64,000 nt of DNA, from contig CAXAMN010027472.1 of the NCBI GenBank assembly GCA_963970005.1, positions 1,131,695-1,195,694 of the forward strand. The letters are read 5' to 3'. A program made the translations under genes and the position numbers. Positions 54,201 through 62,282 of this stretch are shown in pieces. Each line of letters starts with the position of its first letter. Within the stretch, counting starts at the first letter, position 1. The stretch comes from Durusdinium trenchii (Eukaryota; Sar; Dinophyceae; Suessiales; Symbiodiniaceae). The notes under the pieces were generated by a model that saw nothing but the letters and a program-made list of their open reading frames with translations, made no database searches and had not been told where the DNA came from.

Positions 54201-56136
54201 TGATCAACTTCGCTCTGCTGCCATGCGAGCATTACATTGGGATAGAGCTGGTGCCAGCCCTCATGTTCGTTGGTCGCTCATGCAGTTGCCTCAAATGGAT
54301 CCAGAGTATCAACAACTTTGGCAGGTTCTTTCCACCTTTTGGCGTATGGTGCATCAATTTCCGTTGATCTTGGAGCTATGGTTACAGTCTGGTGATAATC
54401 CGGGGTTCCGAAGTCAAGGTCCTCTGCATGTGGTTGTGCAGTGCCTTGGCTACCTGGACTGGCACCTTGATGCTCAGCTATGTCTGTGGATTCAGCACTT
54501 GCGCATCAACTTTTGGACGCTTTCTCTCGAATGTCTCCAGCTTCTTTTACAGTATAGCTGGCACCAGAAAGTATGTCTTAAAGTACGTCATCGGAAAGAC
54601 TTTGCCGGCCTGCACTCCATTCATTGGGCTGCTTCTTTTCGCTCTTTGGTTTTCCCCCAAAGGGATGCTGCTGAGCTTTTGGCCACGATTCAGGATGGCA
54701 CCTTCTTCACGTCGCATGCTAAAGCGCACTTTGATGATCAGCATTCGGGCCTTTGTGCTTCTTGCCAACAACCTGACACAGTTGCCCATAGAGCGCTACA
54801 TTGTCCTTACTATCATCAAGTGCGTAGACGATACCCGGCGGAGGTCCGGCTGTGGTCGCAACGATCAATGGCCTTCACACACCATGGACTCCATCCAGCC
54901 AATCCTCATCATTGGGAATATTGGCAAGCCCTGTTGAGCCTACCTGACTGTCGTGAAGATTTCTTTGACCTCACGGTGATGGCCGAGCACACCTTCATCT
55001 TCACCGATGGCAGTTGCTCTTCGCCGAAGAAGCCCAGTCAAGCTCTAGCGGCATGGTCAGTCATTACATTGGAGCCACAGCGCACCTTGTCCCAAGGTCC
55101 AGTGCCGGGCCTGATTCAATCCATTGATTTGGCGGAGGCCATGGCGGTTCATTCTGCTTTTCTTTGGGTGCTGCGAACTGGTGCGCGGGCTACCATTTTT
55201 TCTGACAGCCAATATGCTTTGGACAACTTTCGGCATCTACAGAAACATTTGGATGTCCCTCCTCGTTGGAAACACCAGGGTCTCTGGCAGCAAGCTCTCA
55301 AAACGGTTGAACAGCTTGATCATGGGCAGGTGACACTTCAGAAGATTTCCTCCCACATGGAAGAGGATCAATGTGCTTCACCTCGAGCTGATTGGTGCAA
55401 GAAAGGCAATGATTTTGCAGATCGGTTGGCCAGATGGCAGAACCATTTGCGCTCAGATGCCTTCATGGCCACATACAGTGCTTACTGCGCAGCTGAAGAG
55501 GTGGCATTTACCGCAACCCGTGCACAGCTGTCCTTCCTCACAGATCTGGCGAATTTGAGTCTGTCGAGACCTACTGAGTGTAGCATTCCTGAGGAGGCCT
55601 CCTTAGCTACCCTTGGAGCTGGCACTGAAGCTAATGACGCTTCCCTTGCCGCTCAACTAGGCCCGGAGATCTTGAGTCATTCAATTCGTTTAGGCAAGTT
55701 TTCAGAGTCGGTGGTTGGCAATTTGGTTTCCTGGCTCATTTGTGTTGACATCTCTTCTTCTGTTAAGGTTTATGTTTCTCTTCTCGAGCTTTTGGTGGGA
55801 TTTTGTCTTGATGGCAACCATTTGCCCCTTCCAGACCATTTCGAAGATGGGGTACTTTTGACCCAGAACGAAGTGCCCTGTGGTGGTCTTGTTAGGCAGA
55901 CGTTGGCGACTCAGCTTTCGACTTTCTCGGAGTTGTTCAACCTTGTTTGTGGGCACTTCAATCTCAGTCTGGACACCTGCCACATGGCACGTCCGCACTT
56001 GCGAATCTTCAAGAGGTTCCCTTGTGTTTTTATGGGTTGGAGTGGTGACATCTCCAGACGTGTTTCGGATGATCTTTTACGCTTTACTGCCTCTTGGCCG
56101 GTTCGCTACTCCCGGGACTTAGCGCGACCTCGATGA
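51103..56136 (+). CDS. LINE ORF2: endonuclease, reverse transcriptase, zinc knuckle, RNase H
   Basis: Numbered from the GTG at 51250. Residues about 35-275 are an EEP (APE-like) endonuclease: TANPSG, the Glu of VAET, YAPP, GDFN (191-194), RDHLW and FADH. Reverse transcriptase occupies about 640-900: the FRPI region, motif A NADLVKCF with Asp764, motif B GFPEGDPLS (820-828) and motif C VDN (856-858), where the usual second Asp is Asn. A CCHC zinc knuckle follows (Cys1169, Cys1172, His1180, Cys1185). RNase H spans about 1245-1395, with Asp1253 (TDGS), Glu1296, Asp1319 (SDSQ), His1369 and Asp1391 (FADRLA). The last 230 residues are unassigned. There is no ATG before 51493, which lies downstream of the first endonuclease motifs, so initiation from a normal AUG would destroy the endonuclease. 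Target-primed reverse transcription is the expected mechanism. The stop is TGA at 56134. Confidence 0.92.
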   Translation, partial: LGQRGPFWLSRSPRRSCRSFLWLLLLWGGFRLGEASNPGPTAFHSSRTTVASDENWGFPRLNPVFGSSIDVSTDDEHAASAPCLVVGTANPSGINGKALAFASLPWGIWNVAETQASQPVFARFQRELNWMTQYKLHCKHGHFAPFRPHSDFAGSWTGVAQISPGPIHPVPLQWQGASYQSGRIMLSSFALHEHTLLGASVYAPPAGPTYRNAKQLSSQLLEQLTAELVLSSHGPRFIAGDFNCDTEDLQVFTTWRLAGWEEIQHLAEKRFSQPRLPTSKGKAIRDHLWLSPELQQWLLEVHVDSEHFADHAILYGRFRLPESRWWHQHWPMPSNLPWQHLRPDRLPDSAAHHWDTMNMSQSFVHWSRATEQALRTTATIDLPSGCWGRGQTLNTRARPVQLVPVRQGRHGDFQPKSGFLCRAVHLWCRQLRRLQAYCQRATATTHWHLQVDQMSTWRAIIHAHGFRDGFRRWWLRRPIQHVGSPPSFPEWPPSHAIAQILLHDFEANFRQFESWHFRRRHDLVQARHLHHNQVLTKQLKQGDYLPITHLVKEEQAQILQVNSDHSVRLSCHLHLQGDQSITLNLEPAELQQQQGDDYYLNSDLLSAPGQTVVVRTQCNTFQAIESELANLWTPIWQKHSGLALSHWNRIVAFGLRYMPKLPPLAFQWTSSQFAYLTSHYRKRITRGPDAWSRDDIAHLPAHKQADLVNMFRKIQEGADWPQQLVTGFVIPIRKTPIADQAKHFRPIVLISFLYRLWATGICRAYLPYLTKIIPTLVFGYVPGRRAEDVWFLLQTLIQSSYTMQSELLGYNADLVKCFNTLPRAPILLLLQLMGFPTDCAKAWNQALTQLQRRFRIASHTGDALLSSTGFPEGDPLSCIAMLAFNTALDTYLKIYSAGVACPVFVDNIQLVASALGELCHGINVLQVFMDSWDIHLDPGKCFAWATTPDSRRALRNLGYATKLAAKDLGAQMTYSRVSRTQVAQSRIGAVADHWRILRHSSAPRWAKLVAIRTITWPKVLHGVANRLLPVAAIDQLRSAAMRALHWDRAGASPHVRWSLMQLPQMDPEYQQLWQVLSTFWRMVHQFPLILELWLQSGDNPGFRSQGPLHVVVQCLGYLDWHLDAQLCLWIQHLRINFWTLSLECLQLLLQYSWHQKVCLKVRHRKDFAGLHSIHWAASFRSLVFPQRDAAELLATIQDGTFFTSHAKAHFDDQHSGLCASCQQPDTVAHRALHCPYYHQVRRRYPAEVRLWSQRSMAFTHHGLHPANPHHWEYWQALLSLPDCREDFFDLTVMAEHTFIFTDGSCSSPKKPSQALAAWSVITLEPQRTLSQGPVPGLIQSIDLAEAMAVHSAFLWVLRTGARATIFSDSQYALDNFRHLQKHLDVPPRWKHQGLWQQALKTVEQLDHGQVTLQKISSHMEEDQCASPRADWCKKGNDFADRLARWQNHLRSDAFMATYSAYCAAEEVAFTATRAQLSFLTDLANLSLSRPTECSIPEEASLATLGAGTEANDASLAAQLGPEILSHSIRLGKFSESVVGNLVSWLICVDISSSVKVYVSLLELLVGFCLDGNHLPLPDHFEDGVLLTQNEVPCGGLVRQTLATQLSTFSELFNLVCGHFNLSLDTCHMARPHLRIFKRFPCVFMGWSGDISRRVSDDLLRFTASWPVRYSRDLARPR

Positions 56137-56224
56137 GGTTTTGAGGCGCTGCTTGTTGACGCATGGCCGCTCGACCTCGGAGCCACCATGTGCCGTTCGA
56201 CTTCGTCGACCGCGTGTGAATAAA
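56137..56224 (+). other. LINE 3' UTR
   Basis: 88 nt between the ORF2 stop and the target-site duplication. GGTCGACG-like complementary words (GTTCGACTTCGTCGAC at about 56193) could form a hairpin, a plausible reverse-transcriptase recognition structure. The end is GTGTGAATAAA rather than poly(A). Confidence 0.7.
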
Positions 56225-56239
56225 TATAGCTGTAATTCA
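56225..56239 (+). repeat. Target-site duplication, right copy (15 bp)
   Basis: TATAGCTGTAATTCA, identical to 46707-46721. Removing the LINE and one copy restores GAAGAGTT, TATAGCTGTAATTCA and GTATAG as the pre-insertion site. Confidence 0.92.
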
Positions 56240-56443
56240 GTATAGTTTCCTTTATGAGTATACTATACTGGGGTTTTCATGAGAACTATTCCTGGACTTG
56301 AATCGGTTCATTCATGAAAGCCCCTGGAAATCACATGACCCATCACTGGTCGGACCATTCTCCAACTCTCTAGAAGTCAGACTTAGTCTACTTTCATTGG
56401 GGTACGTGGAACTGCAGTACCCCCAATGGATCCAAAGCTCCAT

Positions 56444-56537
56444 CCCAGACACTCCATGGGACGGGGATAGGACTGCCGATCAGGCCAGGGGTGGTTGACC
56501 TGGGGTCAATGTAAACATGCCATACATGGAGTGTTTG
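56444..56537. repeat. MITE-like palindromic repeat, CCCAGACACTCCATG family
   Basis: CCCAGACACTCCATGGGAC at the left, GTGGTTGACCTGGGGTCAAT in the core, and CCATACATGGAGTGTTTG at the right. Confidence 0.8.
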
Positions 56538-56639
56538 AATCTCATGCTCTATCCCTATGGACCCACGGATCAGCACGGCTCTACGGATCCCTTGGAGGAG
56601 CCGACTGCCTTCGGATCAGCACAGCTCGATGCAATCGCT

Positions 56640-59396
56640 TGGTGAACTGATCACTTATGTGCGCTCTGCGTGAGGTGCGCAGATGATGAGACCGCAACGG
56701 TCACGCCGAAATTCATGCGCAATGCAGGCAGATCGCAAGGCGCTGCTGAGAACGCTGGCGGCTGCACTGCTGACGGACATAGAGCTGCAGCAAATCCTCT
56801 GCTTCATGGGCCCCAATCGGCACAGGCAAGTCATCGCTTGTGCCGATGATCCAATCGGCATTCCCTGGCATGCTGTGCGAGGTGACAAGGCCTCAGCTGA
56901 ACCTGAAGCAAGCAGAGGATCGTGCAGGAGTCTGCTCTCGAGTGCGTCTTCATCGCCCGATAATCACATGGTTTCTGCAGGGTGAAAGGTCACACTGCGA
57001 TGAGATTGAAACGTCTTGGCCTGGGGTCAGCCTTGTTGCTTGGCTGTGCACTACATGCCGGAACAATGCTTTCACGGAGTAGCAAAGCAGCTTTGATGGT
57101 TTGATGGTGCTGCAATGGTCGTCGACTTTGATCAAGCATTGCTACCAAACAGAACTGCGCTGGAACATTCAAAGCCTTTGACAACCGCTTTGTGCAATAC
57201 TTCAACAGCCCCCATGCACCGGAGACATCCACACGCAAAACGTCGGTCTCCGAACGAGAGGTGTTCGCCTTAATCTCTCACACCACGTCGGCCTTCCGCG
57301 CGTTGGTCTTCTTACATGCGCTCGTTCTTAGGGATGTCTTACCCCCGAAAAATTGCGTACCATTTGGTTTGTGGCAGACAAACCCAAAATGTGTACCATC
57401 CATGGCTGCTTTTTACATTCAACCTTGGCTGCGCCATTGGCGCAACTAGTGCGAACAGGGGCTCCTTGGCATCGTTGTGATGCCGATAATATATGGTGAA
57501 AGCATGTGAGCATCTTGAAGCTCTAGCCACCTCAACAGAAGACACGCAAAAACTGCCACACGGTGACCAGAGTACTGAGTACTGCGTTCAACTTGTGAAC
57601 ATGACCCGAAGCAAAGCCAAGGCCTTGTGTTTTTCCAATGTATTCGTCGTCTTGCCACGTGGCAAAGCCTCAGTACAGAGTGACCATCGACCATCACATA
57701 GCAAACCAGAGACGTCTCAAGATCAAGCAGGCAGCAGTTTGGCAAGAGGATCATTATGCCCAACACATCCAGCCTGTTCATCATGCTCATGCCCAACTGA
57801 AGGCAACCAGTAAATGAATCCTGGTCGTGAAGAAGTTCATGAAGCTGCTTCTTCGGCGGTTTCTCTTCACCTTTCTCTCCTTCCTTCTAGAAGCACTTGC
57901 CTTCTCGCCGGAGCTCGGCTGCTCTCCTCTTCTCTGATCAGATCATCCCATGGGCTCCATATGTCACTCCTCATCCAGTCCGGTTCAAGCACCACTGGGT
58001 GCGGCTTCTTCCACCGCCTTCGGTTCCACCGGGATGCTTGGACCGCAGAAAACCAATGAACCCACGTGACTCAAACACGTGCTCATGCCGCCTGGAGCCA
58101 GACCCAGAGAAACCAACAAAAACAACAACGCAGAAAACGGGGGGGGGGTCTGGCGTATATATACCAAAACTAAACTTCAAGTGTGCTCCTCTTTTTCTGG
58201 AACTGGGGGGTGGTCCAGGTAAAGGTTAACCGAACTTTCCGGAGTTGGAGAAAAGGAGGATCAGTGTGGTGTTCAGACTCGTTTGAAGGGCCGTCACCAA
58301 CGGTCCGGTGACGCCGAAGGGCCGTCCACGAGTGGGGTGCCGTTGGGTCCTTCGAAGGACGCTCACTTTGGTCCTAAGGACGATGGTCTGGGATAGTGCC
58401 AGTGCTTTCCAGGAGACCCGAGCTGGCATGGAGCGGGGTCCGGACACGGACTCAGATCTGATGAATGGGACTGGAATAGTTCACTCCATGAACATTGCCT
58501 CAATGTAGGTATAGCCGCTAGCCATACATGGATGGTCTATTTCTGGTTTGGGATTACTGTAGCCGTGGGTCATTTCCACCAACACGGGATGTGTCCCCCT
58601 CCCAAGTGGTTTCAGCTTTCCAGAAGTTCAACCAGATGGTATTTAAGTCAATGATTTGGACACCAACCAGAGTCTTGGGGTGCAAGATGGTGCAAGTTAG
58701 ATCAAGTTCAGGGCTGGAGCCGCAAGAGCCTGCAGGAGCAGGTACTACCGAGCCTTCATTGCCGCAAACGCGCGGTTTTCTGTCCGTGGATCGCCTACTG
58801 AATCCCCTAGCCTCAGGACCTTCCCAGTTCGGTGCTGGGGCCTTCTAGGTCCAAGAGGTTGAAAACAAAGAGGAATCTGGTCAGTCTGGATGTGTCCGTG
58901 CTCTTGGGAGGCTCCGATAGTGGCGAAGATAGTGGCTGGGTTTGGCTTCGAAGCCATCGGCAAAGCTGGGTCTGGTGGACGGTGGCTGGGTGGATGGTGG
59001 CTTGAATGATATGGGAGGGCTCAGGTGTCACACTTGACCAATCAGTTGTGTAACATCAATTTTATTGACAGTTTGTTTTGAAGGATCTTTTTTGTTTCAA
59101 GTGTCTTATTATCGAATTACAGCTCTTTTGACTACTCGATTGCCTGCCAAACACATTCACTTCCATTGCGGTGTGAACCCCGCTTCTTCCATCCCACGCG
59201 GCTGCCGTCCTCCCTGGCTTTTTCCCTCGCGGCTTGCACCTCGATCTCCTCGCGCGCGTCGTCCAGAACTCGCGAGGAGATCGAAGGAAGAGTCATCCAC
59301 AACAACGCCCTCTTTGCCGAGGCCCCGCCTCACGAGGTCAATCTGGACGAGGTGTCGTTCTCCGCTCTCCGAGAGCGCTGCTCCCCGAAAAGAACA
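56640..59396. other. Gene-free or uncertain spacer
   Basis: No convincing gene. A plus-strand frame at 56683-56985 (KALLRTLAAALLTDIELQQI) reads like a helical protein segment and could be a single exon, but the minus strand is equally open and no neighbouring exon was found. G-runs occur at about 58139. Frames at 57446-57796 (minus) and 58528-58848 (plus) have no motif. Confidence 0.4.
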
Positions 59397-59481
59397 CCCA
59401 GACACTCCATGTATATGCCGATCAGTTGGGGTGGTTTCAGGGGTCAATGTATGTAAATATGCCATACATGGGGTGTCTGGG
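59397..59481. repeat. MITE-like palindromic repeat, best-preserved CCCAGACACTCCATG copy
   Basis: An 85-bp element with CCCAGACACTCCATGTAT on the left and ATACATGGGGTGTCTGGG on the right (18-bp arms, one non-complementary position). Between them lie GATCAGTTGGGGTGGTTTC and GGGGTCAATGTATG. No target duplication is obvious. Confidence 0.9.
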
Positions 59482-60118
59482 AAGTATACAAAAACATGAT
59501 TAAATCAAGGGGCGAGATTTTTTCCGAAATTCAGGGGCCCCTGACCCGAGGATTTGGGATCCCTCCAGAGGATTCGGGTCCAGAAGCGTTTGCATGGCAT
59601 GAAAACGTTGAAAAATTGTGGGAAGATGGCGTGCCATCATGTAGATTGTAGATTCCTCTAAGTATATAGGACCCGAAACCTGGCAGGGCACCAGCTGCGA
59701 CTTTGAAGTCAGCATTTCACACCTTTTTTGAGACCTGTTGGAAGATCCTGGTTTTTCAGGGATGTGAACCGAACCTGTTCAGCCGAGATGAGCCAGCTAT
59801 ATGCGGTATGTGATCCTCTACATGTTTGCACAAGCCCTTTCCATTGGGGATTTCCATTGGATTCTTCGGGTTTTCGTAGAGGTCCAACTCCATGGGATTG
59901 CGGACTGCCTATTATGGCATATTATGGCTGTGGGTAATGGCACCTGTAGCCCATTTCACCCTGGTAGGTGGACCATGTCTGGTAGGCTATTCTGTTCATT
60001 TTCTGTGGTCAACCACAGGGTGCCCTGGCTGAAAGACCCACGCATACATATGGGGTGGTTGATTGAAAAGGGGTCAAGGAAGTGATCACTCGATACCTGG
60101 AGTGTATGGGTTGGATTT

Positions 60119-60222
60119 GTCCCAGTAAAACCTGCAACAGTCGGTAAACAAGTATGTATAGTATATGTACTAGTTTAGAGAAAACAGAGAAAGGCTAGCC
60201 ATCATCCACTGGGCCCTGGTGA
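60119..60222. repeat. Dispersed AACAGTCGGTAAACAA family copy
   Basis: CCTGCAACAGTCGGTAAACA at the left, TACTAGTTTAGAGA in the middle (shared with the 14300 copy, which has CACTAGTTTAGAGA) and CATCATCCACTGGGCCCTGG at the right. Confidence 0.8.
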
Positions 60223-60591
60223 TAGGCTAATAGACCCAATATGACCCAATGCACGGGATTTTAAACAAACAGATCGACTGCACTCCCAGAGCATTGTTTT
60301 GACGGAATCTTGCGGATGTTCATGGGACACCGGGCCGTCATTGGGGATGGACCCGGAGCCGTCACAGGGCTCTTGGAACAAGATCTACAGCCCAGACAAG
60401 AACTACCATGTATATAGAGGTCAATGACCTCATTCAATCAAGAACTACAATGTATAGACTGTATAGAGGTCAATGACCTCATGTTATTGGAGTTGGTGAT
60501 ACAAAACCACGATTCAAGCAGGCAAACGACGTTCTACTGTGTCAGACTGGACGTACGTAGGGGTATGGTACATTGTCCCTTCAACGTTCAC

Positions 60592-60631
60592 CAACTGATC
60601 GGCAAGTATGGCCGTCCCATGGAGTGTTTGG
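60592..60631. repeat. Partial CCCAGACACTCCATG-family repeat
   Basis: CAACTGATCGGCAAGTATGG is followed by CCGTCCCATGGAGTGTTTGG. This is the right half of the element seen complete at 59397. Confidence 0.6.
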
Positions 60632-60748
60632 CCGGTGGTACAAGTATATAGTTGTGTGGGTCACGGGGCATGTCTCATGTTCTAAATCAATTAAGTGTAG
60701 GGTCCATGTTTGCCAGCGCATGGGCAGTATGGTTAGATCTGAGGCTGT

Positions 60749-61990
60749 ATGGGTCATGAGTCGTGGGTGACCATGTCATTGCGGCCGGCCGGACAGCGAT
60801 CAGCGGAGCTGTCAGCGGCCGTTGTGCCGGTTTCACCCTGTTCGAGCGTCCCAACGACCCGGGCTCCAGGCTTCATCCGAAATTGGGAGAGACCTCTCAA
60901 TTTGACCCGCCAAGCTGGTCAAGCTACATGGTGTACCCGGGCTCCAAGTTTTGAAGATTTTTGGTCCGAAAAAAAGGCAACACTCATTGGGATCCTCTTG
61001 GATTTCCCTACGGAACTCCGACCGGACCGGACCGGTTCTTTCCAGGACACCCATGAGGTCAGCATGGTGCAAACAAAGGCGCCAGCAGAGGAGCCGACGG
61101 CCACGTGGTTGAGGTGCGATGACGGACTCATCACAAGGACGAAACGCCATGGGTTCCATGGGCTCGGCGTGAAGTGCAGGAATCTTGAGGTCCAGCGGCG
61201 AGCGGGGTGATGTTTTTCGGCTTGGTGTGGCGATCATATCTAAGGGATGGTGCAAACCTGCTACATGGCAGCCAATGCTTGAAAAGGACATACAACTTCT
61301 TCCATCATTGAACCAAACCACTTTCCATTCCGTTTTCAGATCGTGTCCTTCACAGCAACCGATGCATGAATCAAGAAAACACAGCGCTCTGTCCTTGCTC
61401 TCCGCCAGTCGGCTGACGAAGATGATGCAAGAGCAGTTCCAGAAATACCAAGCACAAGTGGAGATCTTGTCCAAGGACTGGGTGAGAACTCCGCTACCTT
61501 CCACACCCGGTCCTAAAAGCACCTCCGAGATCGCCACGAGCACGGCCTTTTCGAGCGGACGGACGGACGGAGTTGGAGGATCTTGGGCACTGGATCGATC
61601 TTGAAGGTCGACCTTTCTCCTGGATCTTCCAATGGATGTGGTTTTGGGGATCCGACCACAGGTCCGTTTCTGTTCTGGGCACTGGTTAACTGTGATTTCA
61701 CACACCGGTTTCGCACCGAACGATCATGGAGGGTCCGGGTAGATCTTTTTTTTGGGGGGGGACCTCTATAGGTCTTTTGGATGGTGCGAGCTGTTTCGAG
61801 CGACCCTTCGGGTCGGGGTATCCATAGTTTCGAAATGGGGAGCCAAGGAGTGAGTGATTGCCTCAAAAACGAAGGCCTCACGCACCAATGGGAGAACACT
61901 AAGCACAATTCACCATGGTTGTGAGGGTGTTTGGCACCTACTGTAAGATCACGTCGCTTCACAGGCCTGGCCCCGCCCATTCAAACGGGT
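60749..61990. other. Region with long open frames on both strands, unresolved
   Basis: The longest minus-strand frame outside the mobile elements lies here (61705-60833, about 290 codons). It is Cys/Ser/Arg-rich, has no domain, and is shadowed by plus-strand frames. One plus-strand stretch (about 61365-61482, SRLTKMMQEQFQKYQAQVEI) is amphipathic and might be an exon, with a TTTTCAG acceptor-like site at 61335. I cannot support a gene model. Confidence 0.3.
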
Positions 61991-62148
61991 TCACGAGACT
62001 AGCCTGGCTCATGTAGCTTGTGTCGAAAAGACACATCTTACCTTGTCAAAGAACTGATTGGTTATGACACTGAATGCCCTTCATGGGATCTGAGTCCACA
62101 TGTGCCGGTGCACCTGCCCAATTCTACCTGAGTAGCTTCTCAGATGAT

Positions 62149-62182
62149 TATATATATATATATATACTTTTGGGGGGGGGGG
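62149..62182. repeat. (TA)9 tract followed by an 11-G run
   Basis: An alternating TA tract at 62149-62166 is followed by G11 at 62172-62182. It sits directly upstream of a palindromic repeat at 62196. Confidence 0.95.
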
Positions 62183-62195
62183 TTGTCATGGTTTG

Positions 62196-62282
62196 TCCTA
62201 TTACCTGTAGCAGTGAGTAAACAATTATACTATTTTTGAAGAAGGCCTGCAACTGAATCATCCACTGTTACTGGTAATAGGA
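62196..62282. repeat. MITE-like palindrome of the AACAGTCGGTAAACAA family
   Basis: TCCTATTACC at 62196 is perfectly complementary to GGTAATAGGA ending at 62282, giving 10-bp terminal inverted repeats on an 87-bp element. Internal GTAGCAGTGAGTAAACAA and GGCCTGCAACTGAATCATCC match the family. This copy best shows that the family consists of palindromic elements. Confidence 0.85.

Larger units (their letters stand above)
46722..56224 (+). mobile_element. Full-length LINE (non-LTR retrotransposon) with a methyltransferase
   Basis: A 9503-bp element lying exactly between two identical 15-bp direct repeats. It has a 61-nt leader, ORF1 (46783-51102), an in-frame UGA, ORF2 (to 56136) and an 88-nt 3' UTR. 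There are no LTRs. The 3' end is GTGTGAATAAA with no poly(A) tail. Both ORFs are intact over 3117 sense codons plus the internal UGA, and the target duplications are identical, so the copy is young and possibly active. As I recall, methyltransferase capture by Symbiodinium LINEs has been reported. This copy fits that group, but I could not check it. Confidence 0.93.

Noticed and set aside
60833-61705. 290-codon minus-strand frame
   Set aside because: No recognisable domain, odd Cys/Ser/Arg composition, and competing plus-strand frames. All supported genes in the window are on the plus strand.
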